Assembly: GCF_000737325.1 (NCBI RefSeq)
Contig: NZ_CP011125.1
Span: 10,057,945 to 10,121,944, forward strand
Reading direction: 5' to 3'
DNA: 64,000 bases
Source of the DNA: Sandaracinus amylolyticus
GTDB taxonomy: Bacteria > Myxococcota_A > Polyangia > Polyangiales > Sandaracinaceae
Of this stretch, positions 17,287-25,204 are shown piece after piece. Made by a program: the position numbers and the translations under genes. Positions within the stretch are counted from its first letter, which is position 1. Each line of letters begins with the position of its first letter. The notes beneath the pieces are model-generated. The model was not told the origin of the DNA, searched no databases, and saw only the letters and a list, made by a program, of their open reading frames with translations.

Positions 17287-18380
17287 CGCTCCACGGGTCT
17301 ACGCCGCGCGCGCGCCCAGCGCACGAGCTCGCGCGTCGTCGAGAGCCCGATCTTGTCGGCGGCGCGGCGCAGGTGCGTGGCGACGCTCGAGGTGGAGATC
17401 CCGAGGTCGTAGGCGATCAGCTTGTTCGAGTGGCCGAGCGCGAGGAGGTCGATCACCTGCTGCTCGCGGCGCGAGAGCGAGGGCGCGGGGTCGCTCGCGG
17501 GCTCGTTCTCGCGCGCGACGAGGAAGCGCCGGCCGTCGTGATCGAAGGTGTCGCTGATCGACCAGCGGCCCTCGTGGAGCGCGCGCCAGAGCTCGAACGC
17601 CTCGTCGGTGGTGCGGACGCGCGCGGTGCGCGCGCGGTCGATGGCGATCGCGGCGTGGCGGATCATCTCGAGGCGCTCGGGCTGCGCCGCCTCGCCGTCG
17701 GCGTGCACGACGCGTCCGCGCGGCGTGATCACGGCGTCGGCGCGGTCGAGCGACGACGCCGGGCCGATGCGGCGGCGCAGGCGGTGGGCGGCAGCGACGT
17801 GCGCGGCCACGCGCGACCACGTGCGGCGCAGGACGCGGCCCGGCGGGCGCGTGACGTTGGCGCTGCGGTTCGCGAAGAGCCCGACGCTGTAGCCGGCGGG
17901 ATCGCTCGCGATCACGCCGAGCGCCTCGGGGTACGAGACGAAGCGGCTCGCGGCCGCGGGCTCGGTCGTGAACGTGCGACCGAAGACGTGCGCGAAGCCC
18001 TTGCTGCCGAGCGTCGCGAGCATCTCCTCGAACGTCTCGATGCGCTGCGCGACGCCCTGCGCGGCGTGCGACGCGTAGGTCACGGGACCGAAGGAGAGCG
18101 CGTCGACCCAGACCTGGCGCGGAAGGCCGTGCACCACGTGGTCCCACCAGCTGTCGCGCCAGCCGAGCGTCCACTCGTCGGGGCCGCCGACCGCGGCTCC
18201 GGCGCGCGCGTGGGGTGTCCCGTCGGGCGTCGTGAAGTCGAACACGGCGCCCATCAGTCCGTGACCGGCGTCGAGCATGGGCGCTGCGGCGCCCAGAAGT
18301 CCTTGGACCCAGAGGTCCTCCGGCGCCTCGAGATCGTAGGCGCGCTCGACGACGCTCATGGGATCCTGCGCTCGAGCCAT
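17283..18380 (-). CDS. LuxR-family regulator with an N-terminal sensor region
   Basis: 365 residues from the ATG at 18380 (GAGGG shortly upstream). The C-terminal ~65 residues are a LuxR/FixJ HTH: LSRREQQVIDLLALGHSNKL, then IAYDLGISTSSVATHLRRAA and IGLSTTRELVRWARA. The upstream ~290 residues look like a GAF/PAS-type ligand domain with no receiver Asp, so it is not a classical response regulator. It is the first gene of a two-gene unit with the RlmN-like enzyme (4-nt overlap), an unusual partner. A small LuxR-HTH protein is divergent 45 bp away. Confidence 0.85.
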   Translation of the reverse strand: MARAQDPMSVVERAYDLEAPEDLWVQGLLGAAAPMLDAGHGLMGAVFDFTTPDGTPHARAGAAVGGPDEWTLGWRDSWWDHVVHGLPRQVWVDALSFGPVTYASHAAQGVAQRIETFEEMLATLGSKGFAHVFGRTFTTEPAAASRFVSYPEALGVIASDPAGYSVGLFANRSANVTRPPGRVLRRTWSRVAAHVAAAHRLRRRIGPASSLDRADAVITPRGRVVHADGEAAQPERLEMIRHAAIAIDRARTARVRTTDEAFELWRALHEGRWSISDTFDHDGRRFLVARENEPASDPAPSLSRREQQVIDLLALGHSNKLIAYDLGISTSSVATHLRRAADKIGLSTTRELVRWARARRRPVER

Positions 18381-18425
18381 TCGTTCCCTCTCCAACCGAC
18401 CGCCGCCGCGCTACTCTCGCTGGCC

Positions 18426-18728
18426 GTGCAATCTCACGACGACGAGGCGCCGGACGATCTGCGGGTCTCGTGGCTCGCCCACGATTCCGGCAGGTACGTG
18501 GTGTTCAGCTGGCCCGAGCGGAAGGCCCCCGAGGAGGCCGCGTCCGCGCCGGCGCTCACCGCGGCGGAGCGAGCGGTGCACGCGCTGCTGCTGGTCGGGC
18601 TCTCCGATGCGGAGATCGCGGAGCTCCGCGGCACGACGCGGAGCACCGTGACCAAGCAGGTCGACGCCGTGTTCCGCAAGATCGGTGTGCGGTCGCGGCG
18701 CGAGCTGATCGCCCGCGGTCGGCTCTGA
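18426..18728 (+). CDS. Small LuxR-type HTH protein
   Basis: 100 residues from GTG 18426. The C-terminal half is a LuxR-like HTH: ALTAAERAVHALLLVGLSDA, then EIAELRGTTRSTVTKQVDAV and FRKIGVRSRRELIARGRL. The N-terminal ~35 residues form a short beta-rich piece (SGRYVVFSWPERK). There is no sensor domain, so it may act as a dimerisation partner or a stand-alone repressor. It is divergent from the larger LuxR gene, and the 45-bp gap must hold both promoters. It ends before a double hairpin terminator shared with the kinase operon. Confidence 0.8.
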   Translation: MQSHDDEAPDDLRVSWLAHDSGRYVVFSWPERKAPEEAASAPALTAAERAVHALLLVGLSDAEIAELRGTTRSTVTKQVDAVFRKIGVRSRRELIARGRL

Positions 18729-18812
18729 TCGCGCGGGGCGCCTGTCGGGCGAGACCGTGAACGGTGCTCCATCCGCTCGCGTCGTATCGCACGCTGCGTA
18801 GGCTGTCAGCTC

Positions 18813-18867
18813 ATGTCCCGCCGGGGACATGCACCCAAGGGTTTTCCTTATCGGGGAAAAACCTGGG
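18813..18867. terminator. Tandem hairpins forming a bidirectional terminator
   Basis: First hairpin: ATGTCCC (18813-18819) with GGGACAT (18824-18830), 4-nt loop. Second: 18834-18847 with 18852-18867, in which CCCA pairs with TGGG and GGTTTTCC with GGGGAAAAACC. The A/T tracts within the stem serve both strands. It sits between the convergent small LuxR gene and the kinase gene. It is one of the few AT-rich spots in the window. Confidence 0.7.
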
Positions 18868-18871
18868 TATT

Positions 18872-20475
18872 TCAGTGACCGCCCAGGTCACGATCGAACT
18901 GATCGAGCGAGAGCAAGCGACTGCCGCGAGGGCGCGTCGACGTCGCGGGAGCGGGCTCGCGGGGCGCCTGGGCGGGCGCGGGAGCGGGCTCGGCCGCGCG
19001 CGCCGTGGTGGTCGGCGTGGCGGGCGGATCGGCGCGGCGGCGCTCGCGGGGGCGCGGGGGCGCGGGGTGGCCGGTGCCGCGAGCTCGGGGCTCGGCGCGA
19101 GCGGGGGCTCGGCGACGGCCGGCTCGGGCGTCGGCTCGGCGATCGTGGGAATCGTCGGCGCGGGCGGCTCGGCGCTCGGGGCCGGCGGCGGCGTGGTGAT
19201 CGGCGTGGCGACCATCGGATCGCGCTGCGCGATCGCGAGCCACGCACCGATGCCCGCGGCGGCCGCGATGGCGAGCGCCCAGATCGCGATCGACGCGCGG
19301 CGCGGCGGGCGCGGCATCTCGACGGGCGGCGGGGTGACCACGGTGTGCTGCTCGTGGAGCACCACGTCCTCGGGCGTCGCGGTCCGCGCCCCGCGCGCCA
19401 CCATGCCGCTGTGCGACGGAGGGGTCTCGCCGGGCGGCGCCGATGCTCGCCCCGCCTCGCTCGTCGCGTGCGACGCGCGGATGCGCGCCTCCATCTTCGC
19501 GAGCGAGTCCCCGCCGTGGGCCCGTACGAAGCGCGACACCTCGCCCGACGGCGCGACCACGTCACACGCGCGCGCTGCATCGCGCAGCGCACGCTCGAAG
19601 TCGCCCGCGCTCGCGAAGCGCGCGTCGCGATCTCGCGCGAGCCCGCGCGCGATCACCGCCGCGATCGGCGCCGGCACCTCGGGGCGCAGCGAGCTCGCGT
19701 CGGGGATCGGCATCTTCGAGACGCGCTCGAAGATCGCCATCGGGTTGTCGGCGAAGAACAGCCGATCGCCGGTGAGCGTCTCCCACGCGACGGTCGCGAG
19801 CGAGAACACGTCGCTGCGGCGATCGAGCGGGGAATTCGCGCACTGCTCGGGCGAGAAGTACGCGAGCTTGCCCTTGATCTCGCCGGTCGTGGTCTGGGTC
19901 GAGCGCTGGGTCGCGCGCGCGACGCCGAAGTCGGTGATACGCACCCGTCCGTCGGCGCCGATCAGGATGTTCTGCGGCGAGACGTCGCGGTGCACGACGT
20001 GGAGCGGCTCGCCGTACGGCGTGGTCGCCTCGTGCGCGTCGTGGAGGCCGTGCGCCGCCTGCGCGATCAGCTCGACCGCGACGTCGATCGGGATCTTCTC
20101 GCCAGCGCGCAGCGCGTTGCGCACGAGCGTGGTGAGCGTGACGCCGACGACGAGCTCCATCACGAGGTAGAGCGAGCCGTCCGACGCGCGACCGAGATCG
20201 AGCGTCGAGACCACGTGAGGGCTCGAGATGTTCGCGGCGAGGCGCCCCTCGTCCATGAACATCGCGACGAAGCGCTCGTCGCTCGAGAGATGCGGGAGCA
20301 TGCGCTTCAGCGCGACGAGCTTCTCGAAGCCGGCCTCGCCGCGCGCGCGCGCCGCGTAGACCTCCGCCATGCCGCCCGCGGCGATGCGGAAGAGCGTCTC
20401 GTAGCGGCCGTAGCTCGGCTCGCCGGGCAGATCGCTGGCGGGCGTCATCGCGCGGTCGAGCGTACCGCCGGGCAT
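18872..20475 (-). CDS. Transmembrane Ser/Thr protein kinase, apparent -1 frameshift in the linker
   Basis: Start ATG 20475 overlaps the upstream stop (TGATG). The N-terminal ~290 residues are a Hanks-type kinase: glycine loop around AAGGMAEVY, Lys57 in VALKRM, catalytic HRDVSPQN (Asp164), DFG at 182-184, then the YFSPEQ activation-segment end. The kinase looks active. A juxtamembrane region leads to one membrane helix (SIAIWALAIAAAAGIGAWLA, ~400) and a Pro/Ala-rich extracytoplasmic tail. In that tail the good codon pattern moves to the -1 frame within a C-rich stretch (19047-19067 on the plus strand) and ends RLLSLDQFDRDLGGH at 18872. Without the shift the frame would run on through the terminator to 18811. 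It is the last gene of a four-gene coupled operon. Confidence 0.82.
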
Positions 20476-21041
20476 CAGTAGTCCGCTACGCCGTCCGCGC
20501 ACTGCAGCTCGCGCGGCGGCTCGTCGATCGACTCGATCTCGCAGAAGTGCGCGCCGTCGGCGTCGCAGTAGGTCGCGGCCGCGCCGGTGGTGCAGCCGTG
20601 CACGTCGCAGCGCTCGACGGTGGTCGCGTCGGTCGGCTGCGCGCTCGGGACCGCGTCGATGCAGGTCGCCCACGCGGTGCGGCGACCGACGTGGAACGGG
20701 CGCTCGATGTCGAACCAGAGCTCGGGCGCGCGCGCGTCGTCGAGCGCATCGCACGAAGGCGCGCGGCAGAAGCGCACTTTGACGTGGAGATCGAGCGCGG
20801 GATCGCGGCCGATCACGCTGATCTGCGAGCGCACCGGCGCGGCGCCGAGCTCGACCGCGGCGACGTCCGCGCCCTCCCACGCGACGTCGAACGGGTGATC
20901 CGACGCGCGACGGATCTGCACCTGCGCGAAGAGCGGCTCGCCGTCGGTCGCGGGCTTCGCGGGCAGCATCAGCTGCAGCTCGAGCACGCCGGTCTCGGCG
21001 CATCCCGCGAGCAGCAGCGCGAGCAGCGCGGCGCGCCTCAC
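20475..21041 (-). CDS. Small lipoprotein in the kinase operon
   Basis: 188 residues. GTG start at 21041 overlapping the upstream TPR gene by 4 nt. Signal peptide RRAALLALLLAGC with a clear lipobox. The mature part has a beta-rich N-terminal half (LELQLMLPAKPATDGEPLFA; VQIRRASDHPFDV) and a C-terminal Cys-containing part with eight or nine Cys (VRFCRAPSCDALDD; VERCDVHGCTTGAAATYC). No named family. Its N-terminal half resembles in layout the non-repetitive N-terminus of the larger Cys-rich lipoprotein in the same operon (DLRTDLAPGIEFVRVR...), so they may share a fold. Probably faces the periplasm or surface. Confidence 0.75.
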   Translation of the reverse strand: MRRAALLALLLAGCAETGVLELQLMLPAKPATDGEPLFAQVQIRRASDHPFDVAWEGADVAAVELGAAPVRSQISVIGRDPALDLHVKVRFCRAPSCDALDDARAPELWFDIERPFHVGRRTAWATCIDAVPSAQPTDATTVERCDVHGCTTGAAATYCDADGAHFCEIESIDEPPRELQCADGVADY

Positions 21042-21772
21042 GGCTCCACCCGCTGGTCGTAGAGCGGGCGCACCTGCGCGTCTTCGTAGAGCACGTACCC
21101 GAGGATCGCGCCCCCCGCGGCGACCGCCGCGATCGCGGAGACCACGAGCACGACGTGCAGCGCGGTGTCGTCGCTCGCGCTCGCCGTCGCGACCGGCTCG
21201 AAGAGCGCGCGCACGGCGCGGCGCTCGCCGTCGGCGAGCTCGCCTTCCCACACGAACGGGCGGAAGCCCTCGCGCTCGGCGATCAGCGTGTGCGCGCCGG
21301 CGTCGGTCTCGACGTCGAGCGGGCGCGCGCCGTCGTCGGCGACGTCGCGCCCGTCGAAGCGGATCGCGTGTCGCGCGTCGGCGTCGAGGCCGACGAGCTC
21401 GAGCACCGCGACGCGCGCGGCCTCTTCGGTGCGCATCTGCTCGACCTCGCGGCGGAGCTCGGCGTCGTCGAGGGTGTGCGCGGTGAGCAGGCGATCGAAC
21501 GCGTCGCGCGCGTCGCGATGACGACCGAGCGCGCGCAGCGCGAGCCCGAGGTTGTAGAGCGCGGAGGGCGCGCCGGTGATCTCGTACGCGCGCTCGAAGC
21601 TGCTCACCGCATCCGCCCAGCGCCCGCTCTCGACCGCGGCCGAGCCGGCGACGAAGAGCGCGCGCGCCTCTTCGACCTCGGCGGGCGACAGCTCGCGCGC
21701 GGCCTGCGCGCGTGTGAGCGAGGGCGCGAGCAGCGCGACGACGAACAGCAGCGAAGCGAAGACGCGGAGCAT
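21038..21772 (-). CDS. TPR and PEGA-domain membrane protein
   Basis: 244 residues. Signal peptide (ASLLFVVALLAPSLTRAQA), then tetratricopeptide units (EEARALFVAGSAAVESGRWA; SALYNLGLALRALGRHRDAR), a helical segment, a PEGA-like beta domain (IRFDGRDVADDGARPLDV; AGAHTLIAEREGFRPF) and a C-terminal membrane helix (ALHVVLVVSAIAAVAAGGAI). It should be anchored with its TPR part in the periplasm. ATG overlaps the upstream Cys-rich gene stop by 1 nt. A close relative in layout is the TPR protein at 35146-35817, also next to a Cys-rich lipoprotein gene. Confidence 0.85.
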   Translation of the reverse strand: MLRVFASLLFVVALLAPSLTRAQAARELSPAEVEEARALFVAGSAAVESGRWADAVSSFERAYEITGAPSALYNLGLALRALGRHRDARDAFDRLLTAHTLDDAELRREVEQMRTEEAARVAVLELVGLDADARHAIRFDGRDVADDGARPLDVETDAGAHTLIAEREGFRPFVWEGELADGERRAVRALFEPVATASASDDTALHVVLVVSAIAAVAAGGAILGYVLYEDAQVRPLYDQRVEP

Positions 21773-23634
21773 CACGGGTAGTAGCAGTAGTTCGATCCCG
21801 AGCCGGTGAAGCAGCGCTCGCCCGACGCGCAGCCCGAGTCGGTCAAGCACTGGCAGTATCCGTATCCGCCGGTCGCGACCGACCAACAGTTGCGGCTCGT
21901 TCCGTTGCCGCACTGCGACGTCGCGGTGCACTGGAAGCACGCGGCGCCGTCGCCCGACGTCGCGCCGCTCGAGATGGTGCGGCACGACAGGCCGCTCGCG
22001 CAGCGGATCCCGCAGCCGCCGCAGTTCGCTTCGTCGGACCAGATGTCGCGGCACGCGCCCGCGCAGCAGCGATCGCGGGTGCGGCGCGAGCCGCAGAGGT
22101 CGCCGTCGGTGTCGCGGCCGCCGCAGGCGCGCGTGGTCGAGCTCGCGGTGCAGGTGCCGGTCACGCAGCGGCGCGTGGTGACGGTCTGCGAGCCCGACTC
22201 GTCGCAGGCGTCGGCGTAGCCGCAGGCGCCGGTGGTGGTCGTGCCGCACGTCGTGCCGTCGGTGTCGCGCGTGCACGCGCCGGTCTCGGTCGTCGTGACG
22301 ACGGTGCACATGCCCGACGTGCAGCGCGGCGTGAGCACCGAGCGGGTGCGCGTGCCGCTCTCGTCGCAGGTGTTCGCGAAGCTGCCGCACGCGCTCCACG
22401 CGCCGAACGTCACGGCGCCGCAGTCGGCGTCGGCTGCGCACTGATCGCAGCGCTCCGTGGTCTCGTTGCAGAACTGCGCGCACGGCGGCGACGTGTGCAC
22501 CGAGCACGTGCCGCCTCCGCAGGAGTCGGCGCCGTTGCAGAAGAACGTGTCGTCGCAGGGCGCGGTGTTCGCGGTCTGGGTGCAGCCGGTCGCGGGATCG
22601 CACGCGTCGTCGGTGCACACGTTGCCGTCGTCGCACGCGATCGCGGTGCCCACGCACGCGCCCTCGGCGCAGGCGTCGCCCTCGGTGCACGCGCTGCCGT
22701 CGTCGCACGCGCCCTCCGCGGGGACGTTCACGCAGCCGGTCGCGGGATCACACGAGTCGGCGGTGCACACCTCGTCGTCGTCGCACTCGATCGACGTGCC
22801 CTCGCACGCGCCGTCGGACGTGCACGCGTCGTCGGTCGTGCACGCGCTGCCGTCGTCGCACGTCACCCCGAGGCAGTCGGGATCGGCGCAGTCGACGAGG
22901 TCGTCGCAGTCGTCGTCCTCGCCGTCGTCGCACGCGGTCTCGCTCGTCGCGCAGGCGCGTGCGTCGGGCACGCCGCCGTCGCTCTCGAGGCCGGGGCGCA
23001 CCAGGCATCCGACCTCCGGGCCGCACCACTGGTCGGTCGCGCAGCGCTCGTCGACGCCGACGTAGAAGCACTCGCGGTCGAGGCACAGCCCGACCGCGCA
23101 CTCGGCGTCGGGACGGCACTCCTCGTCGGTCGTGCACGAGGGATCGCCGCACGCGCCCGGGTTCCCGGGCGAGCAGTCGGGCGGCACGCAGCGCCCGGCG
23201 ATGCACGTCGTCGCCTCGGGCCCGTCGCTCGGTCCCGGGCACACCACGCCACGGCACGCGCGCGTGATCACGACGACCATCGACACGCGTCTCCGCACGT
23301 CGACCGTCGTCACGCGATCGACCACCACGCGTCCCTGCGCGTCGATGAGGCTGACGCGCACGAACGACGCGCCCGGGCGCAGTCCGTCGAGCTCGGCGAC
23401 GCGCCCGCCGCGGTGCACGTAGTCGGTGCTCGACGACGCGAGCTGCTCGACCATCCGCACGCCGCCGCCGGCCTCGTCGAACGGGCGCATCGAGTGCTCG
23501 GCGCGCACCCGCACGAACTCGATGCCTGGAGCCAGATCGGTGCGCAGATCGATCGTCAGCGCCGCGCTGTCATCGCACCCGGCCGTCACGATCGACGCGA
23601 GGACGACGAGCCAGCGACACCACCGCCGAGACAC
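21772..23634 (-). CDS. Large Cys-rich surface lipoprotein with TSP1-like modules
   Basis: 620 residues from GTG 23634. Lipobox in ASIVTAGCDDS. An N-terminal beta domain (~30-140) is followed by many short Cys-rich repeats: several units of the type CDDGSACTTDDACTSDGACE (Dictyostelium CTDC-like), then longer modules with W-S-x-C, TCDESGTRTR and ET-x-x-C-x-RDTDG-x-x-CG, which recall thrombospondin type 1 spacing. The C-terminus has a further Cys-rich part (CGGCGIRCASGLSC). About 10 percent or more of residues are Cys by eye. It is the first gene of the kinase operon. Paralogous modules occur at 35814-37352 and 58979-60265. Ligand or adhesion function is inferred only. Confidence 0.85.
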   Translation of the reverse strand: MSRRWCRWLVVLASIVTAGCDDSAALTIDLRTDLAPGIEFVRVRAEHSMRPFDEAGGGVRMVEQLASSSTDYVHRGGRVAELDGLRPGASFVRVSLIDAQGRVVVDRVTTVDVRRRVSMVVVITRACRGVVCPGPSDGPEATTCIAGRCVPPDCSPGNPGACGDPSCTTDEECRPDAECAVGLCLDRECFYVGVDERCATDQWCGPEVGCLVRPGLESDGGVPDARACATSETACDDGEDDDCDDLVDCADPDCLGVTCDDGSACTTDDACTSDGACEGTSIECDDDEVCTADSCDPATGCVNVPAEGACDDGSACTEGDACAEGACVGTAIACDDGNVCTDDACDPATGCTQTANTAPCDDTFFCNGADSCGGGTCSVHTSPPCAQFCNETTERCDQCAADADCGAVTFGAWSACGSFANTCDESGTRTRSVLTPRCTSGMCTVVTTTETGACTRDTDGTTCGTTTTGACGYADACDESGSQTVTTRRCVTGTCTASSTTRACGGRDTDGDLCGSRRTRDRCCAGACRDIWSDEANCGGCGIRCASGLSCRTISSGATSGDGAACFQCTATSQCGNGTSRNCWSVATGGYGYCQCLTDSGCASGERCFTGSGSNYCYYP

Positions 23635-23766
23635 GCCGCCCAGCGTACGGCGCTCGGCGCGACGCCCGCAATCTCGTTCCAGCCTCACCGGGATCTCCCT
23701 GCGCGCGCTCGCTCACGTGCGTGGCGCGCACGCGCAACACGCAGCGCCCCGACCGCGCGCGGCGCG

Positions 23767-23900
23767 CCGCTCAGCACTCGGCGTGCCGCGTGAGCGGCAC
23801 GCGAGAGCGCCCGAGAACGCGCGCGCTGCTGCATCCGCGCTGCACTCTCGTGCCAGCGCGGCGCAGCGCGCGTCCACGGTCCAGCTGGAGTGCTGAGCGG
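23767..23900. repeat. 134-bp element bounded by 13-bp perfect inverted repeats
   Basis: Ends are CCGCTCAGCACTC (23767-23779) and its exact complement (23888-23900). Inside are a perfect 9-bp hairpin (23781-23789 with 23794-23802), a pair of GGCACG(CG)AGAG-type sequences in opposite orientation, and the palindrome TCCAGCTGGA. No target duplication is evident. It lies 21 bp after the stop of the disulfide operon, so it may terminate it. A short non-autonomous repeat or structured RNA is equally possible. Confidence 0.45.
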
Positions 23901-23921
23901 GCGAGCCGATCTTGCACACGT

Positions 23922-24518
23922 TCAACGCGTCCTCAGGATCGCGCGCACGGTCGCGTAGTCGCGCTCCGCGACCGCGCCCGCGCGCACGCAGCGCACGTGA
24001 CCGGTGGGATCGACCAGCGCGTGGATCGGGATCGACGTCGCCGCGTCGAGCCCGAGCGACGTGAAGAACGCGGGGAGGCCCGTCGGGTCCAGACGCGCCG
24101 ACTCCGGCGCGTCCGGGTGCGCCGCGCGCCACGTCGCGACGTCCTCGGCGCTCGCGTCGACCGAGACGAAGAACGGCTCGATCGGCGTGCCTTCCTCCGC
24201 GAGCCGCGCACGCCACGCGACGATGCGCGGCATCTCCTCGACGCACGGCGGGCACCACGTCGCCCACACGTTGATCCACCGCCATCCGCTGGTCGGCGCG
24301 CTCGGGCCCTCGAGCGCCGGCAGCGCGAGCTCGCGTCCTTCGCCGAACCCCGCCGACACGTCGCAGAAGCGACGCGCCGGATCTTCGTCGCGCGCCGCGA
24401 CCGCCTCGACGCGCGATGGAGCGACGGGCGCCGCGCCCTCCGGCGTGATCGTCGCCTCTTCTCCACCGCATCCCGCGACCGCGAGGGCCGCCACGATCAC
24501 AGCACGCAATCGATCCAT
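23922..24518 (-). CDS. TlpA/ResA-like thioredoxin-fold lipoprotein
   Basis: 198 residues from ATG 24518. Lipobox in LAVAGCGGEE. Thioredoxin fold with WATWCPPCVEEMPRIVAW, the active-site WCPPC of TlpA/ResA-type oxidoreductases, and the cis-Pro region near TSIPIHALVDPTGHV. Such proteins reduce disulfides in the periplasm, for example in cytochrome c maturation. The gene overlaps the OmpA-like gene by 22 bp and is third in an operon with a VKOR-DsbA fusion, which makes the opposing oxidising enzyme. An extra Cys pair (RFCDVSAG; VRCVRAG) flanks the domain. Confidence 0.88.
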   Translation of the reverse strand: MDRLRAVIVAALAVAGCGGEEATITPEGAAPVAPSRVEAVAARDEDPARRFCDVSAGFGEGRELALPALEGPSAPTSGWRWINVWATWCPPCVEEMPRIVAWRARLAEEGTPIEPFFVSVDASAEDVATWRAAHPDAPESARLDPTGLPAFFTSLGLDAATSIPIHALVDPTGHVRCVRAGAVAERDYATVRAILRTR

Positions 24519-25204
24519 GCGACGAACGCGCTCCGGTTGAGATCCTCGGGGCGGCACTCCTCGCCGCCGCTGCGCTGCCACTCGCAGAAATTCGCCTGGA
24601 GCTGCGCGTACTCCTCGCCGAGCCAGAGCAGACCGACCTGACGATCGAGCTCGGGATCGTTGAACGTGGTGCGCAGGTGCGACATCACGGCCTCGGCGCG
24701 CTCGCGCGAGAGCTCGCGGTTGCGCTCGACCGAGCCCTCCGGCGACGCGCGCGCGACGACGAAGAAGTACGACGCGCCACGGCGATCGGCGAAGACGCGA
24801 TCGATCAGCGCGGTGTCGCTCGCGTCGAGCGTCGCCTCGGCGCGCTCGAACTGGAGGATCCCGCCGCGCTCCTGCATCGGCAGGAAGAGCGCGTTGAAGT
24901 CGTCGCCGCGCATCGTCGCCACGCTGCGCGCCTCGACGGGCTGACAGCCGCGACCGCTGCCGCCGATCAGGCCGCAGCTCGTGAGCACGCGGCGCAGGAT
25001 CTGCCGCAGCTCGGGCGTGCAGTACGCCTCGTCGGCCTCGGACGCCGTCGCGACGGCGGGCATCTCACGGCCCGCCTCGGCAGCCTCGGTCTCCTCGAGG
25101 CGCGCGCTCGCGCTGCCCTGCCACGACGTCGCGAGCAGCACCGGCGTGAGCAACAGGATGAGCGCGAGCACACCCGCGAACGACCATCGCATCGTGTTCG
25201 TCAT
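24497..25204 (-). CDS. Membrane-anchored OmpA-like protein
   Basis: 235 residues. A single N-terminal membrane anchor (WSFAGVLALILLLTPVLLAT), a linker, and a C-terminal region with OmpA/MotB-like features (ASDTALIDRVFADRRGASYF; RNRELSRERAEAVMSHLRT; LLWLGEEYAQL). Paired Cys (YCTPELRQIL with TSCGLIGG, and FCEWQRSGGEEC near the end) suggest disulfides. Peptidoglycan binding would be expected of a true OmpA domain, but the canonical NX2LSX2RA core is only partly matched (NRELSRERA). Its ATG overlaps the upstream stop by 4 nt. Confidence 0.7.
   Translation of the reverse strand: MTNTMRWSFAGVLALILLLTPVLLATSWQGSASARLEETEAAEAGREMPAVATASEADEAYCTPELRQILRRVLTSCGLIGGSGRGCQPVEARSVATMRGDDFNALFLPMQERGGILQFERAEATLDASDTALIDRVFADRRGASYFFVVARASPEGSVERNRELSRERAEAVMSHLRTTFNDPELDRQVGLLWLGEEYAQLQANFCEWQRSGGEECRPEDLNRSAFVAWIDCVL

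Noticed and set aside
18811-19046. Kinase C-terminus in the original frame
   Set aside because: It runs through the terminator hairpins and has poor codon character. The -1 frame gives a natural end at 18872.
24497-25204. OmpA-like protein as the missing Pal
   Set aside because: It has an inner-membrane helix and no lipobox, and sits in a disulfide operon. It is mentioned only as a possible functional substitute.
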